A DNA stretch of 64,000 nt from Acidobacteriota bacterium (GCA_008363385.1 RHKY01000023.1:62001-126000); one strand, 5' to 3'; positions 9,093-17,725 are shown, counted from the stretch's first letter. Numbers and translations are program-made. Notes: generated by a model from the sequence alone, not told the origin.

Positions 9093-9404
9093 ATGGGCAA
9101 CATCGGGATGCCGGAGCTGATCTTCATCTTCGTCCTGGCCCTCCTGATCTTCGGCCCCAAGAAGCTCCCCGAGATCGGCAAGCAGATCGGGAAGGGGCTG
9201 GGGGAGTTCAAGAGGGCGTCGAACGACCTCAAGCGGTCGATCGAGGACGAGATCGAGAAGGCGTCGGTCGAGGAGCCGAAGGCCCCTGCCCCCGTGCCGC
9301 AGGCGCAGGAGGCCGAGGTCGAGTCGACGAAGCCCCCGGTGGCCCGCCTGCCCGAAGGGACCGTGGCCTCCAGCCGCGAGGGGACCCCCGAGCAGACGTC
9401 GTGA
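9093..9404 (+). CDS. tatA: Sec-independent translocase TatA/TatE-type protein
   Basis: This 103-residue protein has the classic TatA plan: a short N-terminal membrane helix ending in the FGPKKLPEIG hinge, an amphipathic Lys-rich helix (about residues 25-55) and an acidic/Pro-rich unstructured tail. TatA oligomers form the pore-like element of the twin-arginine translocase. The long tail could also suit TatB, and no separate tatB is present, so it may serve both roles, as in minimal TatAC systems. Its stop overlaps the tatC start (GTGA). Confidence 0.9.
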   Translation: MGNIGMPELIFIFVLALLIFGPKKLPEIGKQIGKGLGEFKRASNDLKRSIEDEIEKASVEEPKAPAPVPQAQEAEVESTKPPVARLPEGTVASSREGTPEQTS

Positions 9405-10156
9405 CGGCCGGGACCCCGGACGAAGACCTCCCCCGGATGACGTTCCTCGAGCACCTCGAGGAGCTGAGGCGGCGTCTCGTCGCCTCGGCGATCGCGGTGG
9501 CGGCCGGCTTCCTCCTCTGCTGGTGGCAGTCGAAGGAGATCTTCCGGATCCTCCAGAAGCCGGTCCTGGAGGCCCTCCCGGGCGGGACGAAGCTCGCGTA
9601 CACGCAGCTGACCGAGCCGTTCATGCTGTACGTGAACATCGCCCTGATCGCCGGGACGTTCGTGGCGAGCCCCGTCCTCCTCTACCAGCTCTGGCTCTTC
9701 ATCGCCCCGGGGCTCTACAGGCACGAGCGGATGTGGGCCGCTCCCTTCGTCGTCCTCTCGGTCCTCTTCTTCGTCGGCGGGGGCTGGTTCGGCTACTCCG
9801 TGGCCTTCCCGATGGTGGCGAAGTTCCTGGTCTCGATGGGGACGGACTTCCAGCCCGTCATCAAGGTCGACGACTACCTCGCGATCCTGACGAAGATCCT
9901 CCTCGGGATGGGGGCCGTCTTCGAGACGCCGATCCTGATCTTCTTCCTCGTCCGGATGGGCGTCGTGACCGAGCGCTGGCTCCTCCAGAAGTTCCGGTAC
10001 GCGGTCCTGGTCATCTTCGTGATCTCGGCCGTCATCACGCCGACCCCCGACATCCCCACCCAGTGCGCCTTCGCCCTCCCGATGATCGCCCTCTACCTCC
10101 TCGGCATCGGCATGGCGGCCGTCGTCAAGCCGAGGAAGCGCCGCCCCGCCGGCTGA
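9401..10156 (+). CDS. tatC: Sec-independent translocase TatC
   Basis: This 251-residue protein has six membrane segments. It carries the family's N-terminal motif (MTFLEHLEELRRRL), where signal-peptide receptor residues sit, and conserved blocks such as YQLWLFIAPGLYRHER, FETPI and the ITPTPD loop. TatC is the receptor for twin-arginine signal peptides. The GTG at 9401 overlaps the tatA stop by 4 bases; the ATG at 9437 would also give a complete protein. The Lys/Arg-rich C-terminus (KPRKRR) should be cytoplasmic. Confidence 0.92.
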   Translation: MTAGTPDEDLPRMTFLEHLEELRRRLVASAIAVAAGFLLCWWQSKEIFRILQKPVLEALPGGTKLAYTQLTEPFMLYVNIALIAGTFVASPVLLYQLWLFIAPGLYRHERMWAAPFVVLSVLFFVGGGWFGYSVAFPMVAKFLVSMGTDFQPVIKVDDYLAILTKILLGMGAVFETPILIFFLVRMGVVTERWLLQKFRYAVLVIFVISAVITPTPDIPTQCAFALPMIALYLLGIGMAAVVKPRKRRPAG

Positions 10157-10287
10157 TCCCCCGCGGGCCCCCGAAAGCGCCGACTACCGCGAGACGGCCC
10201 CCCCTGGCGGGGCGGCCGGCGGTTGACGGACGGGCTCCTGCGGTGCCACGGTCCCGGCTCCCGGAGCTTCGGGCGCGGAGGGGGCTT

Positions 10288-10314
10288 GGGGGAACCCGGC
10301 CACCGGGTTCCCCC
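10288..10314. terminator. Bidirectional hairpin, intergenic repeat family A copy 1
   Basis: A perfect 12-bp stem (GGGGGAACCCGG / CCGGGTTCCCCC) with a CCA loop sits between convergent tatC and kdsC, 6 bases beyond the kdsC stop. A nearly identical ~55-base block (about 10270-10327) recurs at 17210-17267 in the same convergent setting. It probably terminates both transcripts. Confidence 0.65.
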
Positions 10315-10320
10315 AGGACG

Positions 10321-10923
10321 CTATCTCGTCGGGAAGGGGATGACGTCCCCGTTCTGCGGCTCGGGGGGCGCCGGCGGCACCGCGACCGGCTTGTCGGCAC
10401 GGGCCCCCCGGCGGATCTCCAGAAGCAGGTCGCACAGCTCCCGGACGGCGCCGCAGCCGCCGGGCTTCGTCAGGTGGAGAGCAGCCGCGTCCCGGACGAT
10501 GGCCACGGCGTCCGACGGGCAGGCCCCGACGCCCGCGCGGCGCATCATCGCCAGGTCGGGCAGGTCGTCGCCGACCGCCACGACCTCGGAAGGGTTGAGC
10601 TCCCAGCGGGCCAGGAGCCGGTCCAGGGCCGACGCCTTGTCGAGCTCGCCCTGGAGGACGCACTCCTCGGGGATCTTCAGCTCCCGGCACCGGGCCGAGA
10701 CGACCTTCGACTTCCGGCTGGAGATGATCCCGATCTTGTAGCCGAGGTCCCGGAGCAGGACGAGCCCGAGCCCGTCCTTGACGTCGAACGACTTCCACTC
10801 CCGGCCGTCCTCGTCGAAGGTCAGGGAGCCGTCCGTCAGGACGCCGTCCACGTCGAGGGCGACTCCTCGGATCCGGAGGAGCTTCGTCCGGAGGTCCTCC
10901 GGGACGATCGGGGCTGCGGGCAT
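10321..10923 (-). CDS. kdsC: 3-deoxy-D-manno-octulosonate 8-phosphate phosphatase
   Basis: This 200-residue HAD-superfamily phosphatase removes phosphate from KDO-8-phosphate in the CMP-KDO branch of lipopolysaccharide synthesis. Motif I is DVDGVLTDG (Asp about residues 24 and 26). Motif II lies in GIISSRKS and motif III in GDDLPDL. The chain lacks a cap domain, as is typical of tetrameric KdsC enzymes, and is slightly longer than E. coli KdsC because of a Pro-rich C-terminal tail. It lies 38 bases downstream of kdsD on the same strand, so the two are likely co-transcribed. Confidence 0.9.
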   Translation of the reverse strand: MPAAPIVPEDLRTKLLRIRGVALDVDGVLTDGSLTFDEDGREWKSFDVKDGLGLVLLRDLGYKIGIISSRKSKVVSARCRELKIPEECVLQGELDKASALDRLLARWELNPSEVVAVGDDLPDLAMMRRAGVGACPSDAVAIVRDAAALHLTKPGGCGAVRELCDLLLEIRRGARADKPVAVPPAPPEPQNGDVIPFPTR

Positions 10924-10961
10924 TTCAGCCGATTATCCGCCAGCGGCCCGGCGCGGGGGGA

Positions 10962-11927
10962 TCAGATCGACTCCACGCCCCAGAGGTCGTGCAGGTGCAG
11001 GATCCCGGTCGGGCGCCCGTCCGCGTCGACGACGAAGAACGACGTGATCTTCCGCTCCTCCATGCCGCGCAGCGCCTCGGTGGCGTAGGCCCCGGCCGGG
11101 ATCGTCTTCGGGGAGGCGTTCATCGCGTCCGCGGCCCGGTCGCCCCAGGCCCGTTCCCCCTCGCGCTCGAGGAGCCTCCTGAGGTCCCCGTCCGACACGC
11201 ACCCGGCGAGCCGCCCCTCCGCGTCCACGACGCCCGTGATCCCGAACCGCTTCTTCGACATCTCCAGGACGACCTCGCGGATCGGCGCCGAGAGCGGGAC
11301 GAGCGGGACAGCGTCGCCCGCGTGCATCAGGTCCGAGACCCGGAGGAACCTCTTCCCGAGCTTGCCCCCGGGGTGGAGGGCGGCGAAGTCCTCCGGGCGG
11401 AACCCCTTATCGACCGAGAGGGCCATCGCCAGGGCGTCCCCCATCGCCAGCTGCGCCGTGGTGGAGGCCGTCGGGGCCAGGTTCAGCGGGCAGGCCTCCT
11501 CGCTGATCGCCGTCGGGACCGTCACGTCGGCGTTCCGGGCCAGCGTCGAGCCGGGCCTCGTCAGGGCGACGAGGGAGGCGCCGCGGCGCCGGACGTGGGG
11601 GAGGAGCGCGACGACCTCCTCGGTCTCCCCGGAGTGGGAGAGCGCCAGGACGACGTCCCCCGGCAGGATCATCCCGAGGTCGCCGTGCAGGGCCTCGGAG
11701 GGGTGGAGGAAGAAGGCCGCCGTCCCCGTCGAGGCGAGGGTGGCGGCGACCTTCTGGGCCACGATCCCGCTCTTGCCGATCCCGGTGACGACCACGCGGC
11801 CCTTCGTCTCGAGCATCAGCCCGACGGCCCGGTCGAAGCGCTCGTCGAGGCCCTCGGCCAGGCTCCGGATGGCGTCGGACTCGATCTGGAGGACGCGCCG
11901 GGCCTCCCGGCGGGCGCTCGTCGGCAT
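10962..11927 (-). CDS. kdsD: Arabinose-5-phosphate isomerase
   Basis: This 321-residue protein has an N-terminal SIS sugar-isomerase domain (about residues 35-180, with TGIGKSGIVAQK and LSHSGET) and two C-terminal CBS domains (about 205-321). This is the KdsD/KpsF architecture, which converts ribulose-5-phosphate to arabinose-5-phosphate, the KdsA substrate. The Gly-Lys-Ser loop and the HPSEALHGDLG segment match the family. It starts 36 bases downstream of the ABC permease and precedes kdsC. Confidence 0.92.
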   Translation of the reverse strand: MPTSARREARRVLQIESDAIRSLAEGLDERFDRAVGLMLETKGRVVVTGIGKSGIVAQKVAATLASTGTAAFFLHPSEALHGDLGMILPGDVVLALSHSGETEEVVALLPHVRRRGASLVALTRPGSTLARNADVTVPTAISEEACPLNLAPTASTTAQLAMGDALAMALSVDKGFRPEDFAALHPGGKLGKRFLRVSDLMHAGDAVPLVPLSAPIREVVLEMSKKRFGITGVVDAEGRLAGCVSDGDLRRLLEREGERAWGDRAADAMNASPKTIPAGAYATEALRGMEERKITSFFVVDADGRPTGILHLHDLWGVESI

Positions 11928-11963
11928 GGCGGGATCTTAGGGGATCCCGCCACGCCGTCGGTG

Positions 11964-13913
11964 TCAGCGACCGAAGAGGGGCGCCGCCTTCAGCGTCCGC
12001 GCGTCGAGGAGCGCCAGGTGGCGGTCCCCGGAGGAGAGGAGCCGCGAGACGGGCGCGCCGGGGGAGACGGGTCCGTCGCCGGGCCGGAAGAACCACCACC
12101 CCGCCGAGAACGCGGGGCGATAGCCCGCCGGTCCCTCCGTCACCTCACCCGATGCGAGGTCGACGAGCAGGAGCCGGCCCTTGCCCCACTCCGTCGGCGC
12201 GCTCCCCTCGGCCTGCTCGGTGACCGCCACTGCGAACGTCGCCGGGCGGACCTCCGACCCCAGGAAGAGCGTCTTGTGCTCGCCCGGGACCTCGACGGTC
12301 CGGAGCGTCTCGCCCGCGGCGGAGCGGAGCGACAGGGCGAGGGAGTCGGCGAGCCGCTCCGTCGTGACGACGCGGCCGTCGGCGAGGAAGGCGGCGTCCA
12401 TCCGCGAGGCGCCCGGCCGGGCCGACAGTCGGGCCGTCACGGCCCCCGTCCGAGCGTCGAGGACGAGGACCTCCGGGCCGAGGGGGAGGGAGCGGGCAAG
12501 CAGGACCGTCCCGTCGGGCGAGGGGGCGACCACGAAGCCCCGCTCCGGAGGGACCTCGGCGTAGCGGCCGGTCTCGGTCTGCCGGCGCGACGCGAGGTCC
12601 AGCTCGACGATCGGCGGGGCCGGCGTGCCGCCGGTCTGCGCCTTCCAGGCGGGGCGCCTGGGCCAGAGCCTCACGAGGTCCGCCCGGACGAACTCGCCGG
12701 TCCAGCTCCAGTCCGCGGCCCCGGGGAGGCGCGAGGAGCCGAGGAGCTTCCCCGAGGCGACCTCGAGCACCTGGAGCGACGAGCCCGTGACGAGGCCGAC
12801 CCGGGAGCCGTCGGAGGAGAGGAACATCGTGTCGGGGAAGGGGACGTGGGACAGCGGCGTCTCCGTCCTCGCGGGGCTGCCTCCTCGCCCCAGGTCCAGG
12901 CTCACGAGCGCCAGCCCCGACTGGCTCGGGATCCCGTCCCACTCGACGAGGACGGCGCGGGAGCCGTCGGAGGCGACGCGGAGGAGCGCCGTGGAGGCGG
13001 CCGGCAGCCGGAGCGTCCGGCCGCCTTCGAGGTCGGCGAGGAAGACCGACGTCAGGTTCCTGCGTCCGGGAGCGCTCCCCTCGACGACGGCCCACCGCGC
13101 GCTCCCCGACGCCGAGCCCGAAACCCAGTCGAGCGAGGCGGGCTCCGGGGAGACGTACCACCGGGACCAGCCCTCGTAGCCGAGAGACCCGGCAAGGAGC
13201 GTCAGCCAGAGGACGAGCGACTGCGCGCCGTGTCCCCTCCGGGCGTCGGTCCGGCCCACGGCGACCTGCGCGGCGCTCGCCACGAGGAGCGCGGCCGGGA
13301 GGAAGACGAAGACGGCTCCGACGATGAGCCACGGCTCGGGGAGGACGCCGAACCGGAGGAGCCTCCGGGTCGCCAGCCAGAGCGACGCGGCCAGGACCGG
13401 CGTCAGGACGAGGTCGATCACGAGCCACGGCGACCGCGCTCGGATCGCCACCGCCACGACGTTGGAGAGGAGGAAGGTCACCGCCGAGATCCCGAGGATC
13501 GCCAGGACGGTGAAGAGGCCGCCGCCGGCCCAGCCGGCGGTCGAGAGCCCGCCGCCCGCGATCGCGGCGGGGAGGAGGGCGAGGATCGCCGAGGCGAGGA
13601 CGAGGAAGAGCCCGCCCGTCACCTTTCCGCCCCAGATCGCCACGGCCGAGAGCGGCCGCGAGAACCAGAATCCGAAGCGCCGCTCGGCCAGGTCCGAGGA
13701 GAAGAGCGCCCCGCCGCAGAGGAGGGCGACCCCCAGGCCGATCGTCCCGGAGAGGATGAGCGCGAAGATCGTCCGCGCCTCGGCGACGTTGCCGCGCCCG
13801 AGGCCCGGCAGGAACGGAGCGAGGAGGGGGAGGATCGAGGCGGCGAGCGCCGCCAGCAGCACGTTGCGCCTCTCCCGGACCTCCCGGACGGCGACGGTCA
13901 CGAACCCTTTCAT
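11964..13913 (-). CDS. ABC transporter permease with C-terminal beta-propeller-like domain
   Basis: This 649-residue protein has about six hydrophobic helices in its first ~270 residues. They resemble ABC-2-type permeases: an early Arg-Glu-rich N-terminus, then helices around LLAPFLPG, FALILSGTIGLGVALLCGG and later segments. The last ~370 residues are soluble and repeat the pattern 'V...SDGSR...' every ~45 residues, as in WD40/PD40-like propellers. These should sit outside the membrane. Its start overlaps the ATPase stop (ATGA). The substrate is unknown; GntR(YtrA)-type neighbours suggest export linked to envelope stress or antibiotics. The fusion of a permease to a propeller is uncommon. Confidence 0.75.
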   Translation of the reverse strand: MKGFVTVAVREVRERRNVLLAALAASILPLLAPFLPGLGRGNVAEARTIFALILSGTIGLGVALLCGGALFSSDLAERRFGFWFSRPLSAVAIWGGKVTGGLFLVLASAILALLPAAIAGGGLSTAGWAGGGLFTVLAILGISAVTFLLSNVVAVAIRARSPWLVIDLVLTPVLAASLWLATRRLLRFGVLPEPWLIVGAVFVFLPAALLVASAAQVAVGRTDARRGHGAQSLVLWLTLLAGSLGYEGWSRWYVSPEPASLDWVSGSASGSARWAVVEGSAPGRRNLTSVFLADLEGGRTLRLPAASTALLRVASDGSRAVLVEWDGIPSQSGLALVSLDLGRGGSPARTETPLSHVPFPDTMFLSSDGSRVGLVTGSSLQVLEVASGKLLGSSRLPGAADWSWTGEFVRADLVRLWPRRPAWKAQTGGTPAPPIVELDLASRRQTETGRYAEVPPERGFVVAPSPDGTVLLARSLPLGPEVLVLDARTGAVTARLSARPGASRMDAAFLADGRVVTTERLADSLALSLRSAAGETLRTVEVPGEHKTLFLGSEVRPATFAVAVTEQAEGSAPTEWGKGRLLLVDLASGEVTEGPAGYRPAFSAGWWFFRPGDGPVSPGAPVSRLLSSGDRHLALLDARTLKAAPLFGR

Positions 13914-14830
13914 CGCTTCTCTCCCCTGGCGTCACCGGTCAAGGCGACGAAGATCTCCTCGAGGGACAGGGGCTGCTCCTCGGCGCCGCTCACCCCGTCC
14001 AGCTGAGCGAAGCGAGCGAAGGCCTCCTCGGTGAAACCGGAGACGACCGCCTCGATCCCCCAGCCCCGGACCTTGACGGCCTCGGCGCCGAGTCCGTCCA
14101 GCTCGTTGCCGAACTCCGTCCGGGTCTCCGTCCGCTCGTTGGCGTACGTGACCCTCCGGAACCGCTTCTTCAGCTCCTCCAGCGGCTCCTGCACGACGAG
14201 CCGGCCGCCCCGGAGGATCCCGACGTGGTCTGCGATCCGCTCGACGCCCGCGAAGTCGTGCGTGGCGAGGAGGATCGTGACGCCGCGGTCGGCCAGCTCC
14301 GTGACGATCTCCTCGAAGAAGGCCCGTCGGGCCACGGCGTCCAGGCCCAGCGTCGGGTCGTCGAGGACGAGGAGCTCCGGCTCGGAGGCGAGCGCGAGCG
14401 CGAGGGCCGTCAGGCTCCGCTGCCCCTTCGACAGGCTGCCGAACTCCGTCTCCTCGGGGACGCCGAAGCGCGCCAGGCGCCGCGAGAGCGTTGCCCCGTC
14501 CCAGCGCGGGTAGATCGCCTGGAAGAACGGAGCCAGCCGCTTCGGGGGCATCCCGGTGGGCGCGTCGGGGTCCTCGGGGACGACGCCCACGCGGGCCATC
14601 AGCCGCGCGCGGCGGGCCCAGACGTCCTCGCCGAAGAGGGTGGCCCGTCCGGCCGTCGGCTTCTGCTCGCCGAGGAGGCAGCGGATCAGGGAGGACTTCC
14701 CGGCGCCGTTCCGCCCGAGGAGGGCGTAGACCGAGCCGCGCGGGATCGAGAGCGAGACGGAGTCGACGGCCGTCTTCGGCCCGTAGCGGACCGTCAGCGA
14801 CTCCGTCCGGACGACCTCGTTCGCGTTCAC
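13910..14830 (-). CDS. ABC transporter ATP-binding protein
   Basis: This 306-residue ATPase has Walker A GRNGAGKS (about residues 39-46), a signature-like LSKGQ (about 140), Walker B LLVLDDPT (about 160) and a switch His in LLATHDF. The signature reads LSKGQR rather than LSGGQ, which is common in the ABC-2/YtrB group. The C-terminal ~80 residues form a regulatory extension. Its start overlaps gntR by 4 bases and its stop overlaps the permease start, so the three genes form one translational unit. Confidence 0.88.
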   Translation of the reverse strand: MNANEVVRTESLTVRYGPKTAVDSVSLSIPRGSVYALLGRNGAGKSSLIRCLLGEQKPTAGRATLFGEDVWARRARLMARVGVVPEDPDAPTGMPPKRLAPFFQAIYPRWDGATLSRRLARFGVPEETEFGSLSKGQRSLTALALALASEPELLVLDDPTLGLDAVARRAFFEEIVTELADRGVTILLATHDFAGVERIADHVGILRGGRLVVQEPLEELKKRFRRVTYANERTETRTEFGNELDGLGAEAVKVRGWGIEAVVSGFTEEAFARFAQLDGVSGAEEQPLSLEEIFVALTGDARGEKR

Positions 14831-15243
14831 GCGCGACCTCCTTCCTTCGTGGCGCCCGCGCCCTGGAGCCGGGCGAACGCCTCCTCCACGGCGTCGACCG
14901 CCTCGCGGCGGTGGGCGCCGACCGTCACCGCGAGGCTGGCGTACTTCGTGGCGCCGTCGGCCAGCGCGCGCCTCCGCTCGGGGGCGGGGAGGGCGGGGAG
15001 CGTCTCGGCGACGAACGTCCCCTCGCCCCGGCGGACCGTGAGGAGCCCTTCGTCGGTCAGCCTCTGGTAGGCGCGGGCCACCGTCGCCGGGTTCACCCGC
15101 AGCTCGCGGGAGAGGTCCCTCACGGACGGGATCGGCCGGCCCGGGGCGAGGGCGCCGATCGCGACGAGACGGCGGATCCCGTCCTCGATCTGACGCCAGA
15201 TCGGGACGGCGTCGGCGGGGTCGACCTGGAGCGTTCTCGGCAT
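14827..15243 (-). CDS. GntR-family repressor, YtrA type
   Basis: This 138-residue regulator has an N-terminal winged helix-turn-helix (about residues 10-78; core SVRDLSRELRVNPATVARAY) and only a short helical C-terminal tail. That layout is typical of the YtrA subfamily, which controls adjacent ABC transporter operons. The tail probably serves for dimerisation, and an effector domain is absent. GGGAGG lies before the ATG at 15243. Nested dyads at 15261-15297 lie directly upstream, so autoregulation is likely. Confidence 0.88.
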   Translation of the reverse strand: MPRTLQVDPADAVPIWRQIEDGIRRLVAIGALAPGRPIPSVRDLSRELRVNPATVARAYQRLTDEGLLTVRRGEGTFVAETLPALPAPERRRALADGATKYASLAVTVGAHRREAVDAVEEAFARLQGAGATKEGGRA

Positions 15244-15260
15244 TCTTCCGGCCTCCCGGC

Positions 15261-15297
15261 GTAGCGATCTAGTGTATCGCTACACCGATACAGTACG
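15261..15297. promoter_or_regulatory. Nested inverted repeats, probable GntR operator
   Basis: Three dyads overlap here: GTAGCGAT-N7-ATCGCTAC (15261-15283), GTGTA-N4-TACAC (15272-15285) and TGTATCG-N6-CGATACA. The GTGTA/TACAC arms resemble YtrA-type operators. The block ends 18 bases upstream of the gntR start and is AT-richer than its surroundings. On the minus strand TACACT could be a -10 inside it. Confidence 0.6.
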
Positions 15298-15372
15298 GAC
15301 GCCGGCCCCCGTTTGTCAAGGGTCGAAGGAGAAGAAGTCGGCGCGGCCGATAGAATCCGGGAGGAGGGCTCG

Positions 15373-16446
15373 ATGGAGTTCGGAATCGTCGGTCTGGAGC
15401 TGTCGGGGAAGACGACCCTCTTTTCCCTCCTGACGGGCCACGACCCCGCGGCGACCTCGGGGAAGCGGGAGACGCACGTCGGGATCGCGCACGTCCCCGA
15501 CGCCCGCCTCGACCGCCTGACGGCGCTCTTCAAGCCGAAGAAGCACACGCCCGCCACCGTCCGCTTCGTCGACGTCCCCGGCATCGCCCGCGGGGGCGGC
15601 CAGAGCCTGAACCTCCCCGAGCTCCGGACGATGGACGGCCTCCTGGCCGTCGTCCGCGGCTTCTCGTCCGACGCCGTCCCCCACCCGGAGGGGAGCGTCG
15701 ACCCGGCGCGGGACCTCGAGCTCCTCGAGACGGAGCTCCTCCTGGCCGACCACTCGGTCGCCGCGACGCGCCTCGAGAAGCTCGTCAAGGAGATGGCCAA
15801 GCGCAAGGACCCGGCGCTCGCCGTCGAGAAGGGGGCGCTCGAGAAGGGGAAGGCGGCTCTGGACACCGGCAAGCCGCTGCGCGAGGTGGACTTCAGCGAG
15901 GAGGAGCGGCGGTCGCTGAAGGGCTTCACGTTCCTCACGATGAAGCCGCTCCTGGCGGTCCTGAACGTCGGCGAGGCCGAGGCGTCCGACCTCTCCGGGG
16001 CGCTGGCTCGCTCGGGCCTCTCGCGCTGGGAGGGGAAGCCGCACGTCCGCGTCTGCCCGGTGTCGGCGCCCATCGAGCAGGAGATCTCGCGCCTGGACCC
16101 GGCCGACCAGCCGGCGTTCCTCGCGGACCTGGGCCTTCCGGACCGGGCGCTCGACCGGGTCCTCCACGCCGCCTACGAGCTCCTCGGCCTGATCTCGTTC
16201 CTGACCGTGGGGGAGGACGAGTGCCGCGCCTGGTCGATCCCGGCCGGGACCTACGCCGTCCGGGCGGCCGGGGCCGTCCACTCCGACATCGAGAAGGGCT
16301 TCATCCGCGCCGAGGTCGTCCCCTGGCAGGACCTCCTCGACGCGGGGTCCCTCGCGACCTGCCGCACGAAGGGAACGCTGCGGCTCGAGGGGAAGGACTA
16401 CGTCGTCAAGGACGGCGACGTCGTCCACTTCCGGTTCAACGTCTGA
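15373..16446 (+). CDS. YchF/Obg-family GTPase-like protein with TGS domain
   Basis: This 357-residue protein has the YchF plan: an N-terminal G domain, a helical insertion (about residues 110-200) and a C-terminal TGS domain (about 270-357). The P-loop is GLELSGKT instead of the usual GLPNVGKS, G3 is DVPG, and the G4 position reads NVGE, as in the ATP-preferring YchF group. YchF proteins bind ribosomes and affect stress responses. The altered P-loop and the DVPGIARGGGQ block suggest a divergent paralogue rather than the housekeeping copy. The ATG follows GGAGGAGGG and peptidase E lies 10 bases downstream. Confidence 0.8.
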   Translation: MEFGIVGLELSGKTTLFSLLTGHDPAATSGKRETHVGIAHVPDARLDRLTALFKPKKHTPATVRFVDVPGIARGGGQSLNLPELRTMDGLLAVVRGFSSDAVPHPEGSVDPARDLELLETELLLADHSVAATRLEKLVKEMAKRKDPALAVEKGALEKGKAALDTGKPLREVDFSEEERRSLKGFTFLTMKPLLAVLNVGEAEASDLSGALARSGLSRWEGKPHVRVCPVSAPIEQEISRLDPADQPAFLADLGLPDRALDRVLHAAYELLGLISFLTVGEDECRAWSIPAGTYAVRAAGAVHSDIEKGFIRAEVVPWQDLLDAGSLATCRTKGTLRLEGKDYVVKDGDVVHFRFNV

Positions 16447-16456
16447 GGAGAATCGA

Positions 16457-17167
16457 GTGATCGACCCGAAGTGCCGCCTCTTCCTGGTCTCCAGCTCCGT
16501 CGTCCACGGCGGGGGCTACCTGACCCACGTCGCCGACGAGCTGCGCCAGCACCTCGCCGGCGTCGGGACCGTCCTCTTCGTCCCGTACGCGCTGAAGGAC
16601 CACGACGCCTACGCCGCCAAGGCGAGGGGGGCGTTCGAGGCCTGGGGCATCGGCCTCCTGTCGATCCACGAGGCGAACATCCCGATCCACGCCGTGGAGG
16701 GGGCCGACGCCGTCTTCGTCGGGGGCGGGAACACGTTCCGGCTGCTGGCGACCCTCCAGGAGGCGGGCCTCCTCGACGTGATCCGCGAGCGCGCGCTGGA
16801 GGGGATGCCGTACGTCGGCTCGAGCGCCGGGACGAACGTGGCCGCCCCGACGATCCGGACGACGAACGACATGCCGATCTCCTGGCCGCGGACGCTCGAG
16901 GCCCTCGACCTCGTCCCGTTCCAGATCAACCCGCACTACCTCGACCCCGACCCCGCCTCCACGCACAAGGGCGAGACTCGCGAGGAGCGCCTCATCCAGT
17001 ACCTGGAGGAGAACGACCGGCCGGTCGTCGGCCTGAGGGAACGCGGCTGGATCCGCGTCGAGAACGGGAGCGCGCGCCTCTGCGGGGCCGCCCCCGCCCG
17101 CGTCTTCCGCAAGGGCCTCCTCCCCGAGGAGCGCCAGCCCGGCGCCACGCTCGACGACCTCGGCTAG
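16457..17167 (+). CDS. pepE: Peptidase E-like (S51) dipeptidase
   Basis: This 236-residue member of the S51 family is similar in length to Salmonella peptidase E, which cleaves Asp-X dipeptides. The nucleophile Ser lies in the GSSAG elbow (about residue 121), GGGNTF forms the preceding loop, and the His of NPHYL matches the catalytic His position. It starts with GTG, 10 bases after the GTPase stop, with GAGGAG upstream. It should act in the cytoplasm on N-terminal Asp dipeptides. Confidence 0.87.
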   Translation: MIDPKCRLFLVSSSVVHGGGYLTHVADELRQHLAGVGTVLFVPYALKDHDAYAAKARGAFEAWGIGLLSIHEANIPIHAVEGADAVFVGGGNTFRLLATLQEAGLLDVIRERALEGMPYVGSSAGTNVAAPTIRTTNDMPISWPRTLEALDLVPFQINPHYLDPDPASTHKGETREERLIQYLEENDRPVVGLRERGWIRVENGSARLCGAAPARVFRKGLLPEERQPGATLDDLG

Positions 17168-17228
17168 CAGAGAGTCGCGCGGGCTCCTGCGTCCCCGCGG
17201 GTTTACTCCCTCGGGCGCGGAGGGGTTC

Positions 17229-17254
17229 GGGGAACCCGGCCACCGGGTTCCCCC
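17229..17254. terminator. Bidirectional hairpin, intergenic repeat family A copy 2
   Basis: An 11-bp perfect stem (GGGGAACCCGG / CCGGGTTCCCC) with loop CCA lies between convergent pepE and the YbaK-like gene. The surrounding ~55 bases (17210-17267), including GGGCGCGGAGGGG before and CAGGACACTACCTCGTCG after, match the block at 10270-10327 almost exactly. Confidence 0.65.
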
Positions 17255-17260
17255 AGGACA

Positions 17261-17725
17261 CTACCTCGTCGAGAATTCGACGACCTTCGGGTTCACCAGC
17301 CTCGCGAAGTCGCGGTAGGCCAGGCGCATCAGCTCGATGTGCGAGCCGGCGTTGAAGACGATCTCCTCGTCCTCGGCGAGCCGGCCGGCCACGAAGACGT
17401 CCATGCCCCAGAGGTTCCCGAACGGCGGCATCGCCCCCGGCTCGCAGTCGGGGAACATCCCCTTGAACTCCTCCTCGCTCGCGAGCGCCACGTCGTGCGC
17501 GCCCGTGACCGACTTCAGCGTCGGGAAGTCGACGCGGAACGAGGCCGGGAGGACCGCCATCGCCATCTTCCCGTCCACCTTCACCATCACGGTCTTCGCC
17601 AGCTCCTTGCCCGGGATGTGCGCGGAGGCCGCGATCTCCTGGGAGGTGTAGGCGGGCGAGTGGATGATCGTGACGTAGCGGACGCGGTTGTCGTCGAGGT
17701 AGGCCTTCAGCTTCTTCACCGGCAT
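17261..17725 (-). CDS. YbaK/ProX-type aminoacyl-tRNA deacylase
   Basis: This 154-residue single-domain protein of the YbaK/prolyl-tRNA editing family hydrolyses misacylated tRNAs. The family landmarks visible are the early SPAYTSQE segment, a conserved Lys in GKELAKTVMV, and the G-x-MPPFG loop (GAMPPFGNLWG). The start at 17725 is chosen for its GGAGGA ribosome site and because family similarity begins with MPVKKLKAYL; the upstream in-frame ATG would add 19 unrelated residues. Which amino acid it edits cannot be told from the sequence. Confidence 0.82.
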   Translation of the reverse strand: MPVKKLKAYLDDNRVRYVTIIHSPAYTSQEIAASAHIPGKELAKTVMVKVDGKMAMAVLPASFRVDFPTLKSVTGAHDVALASEEEFKGMFPDCEPGAMPPFGNLWGMDVFVAGRLAEDEEIVFNAGSHIELMRLAYRDFARLVNPKVVEFSTR

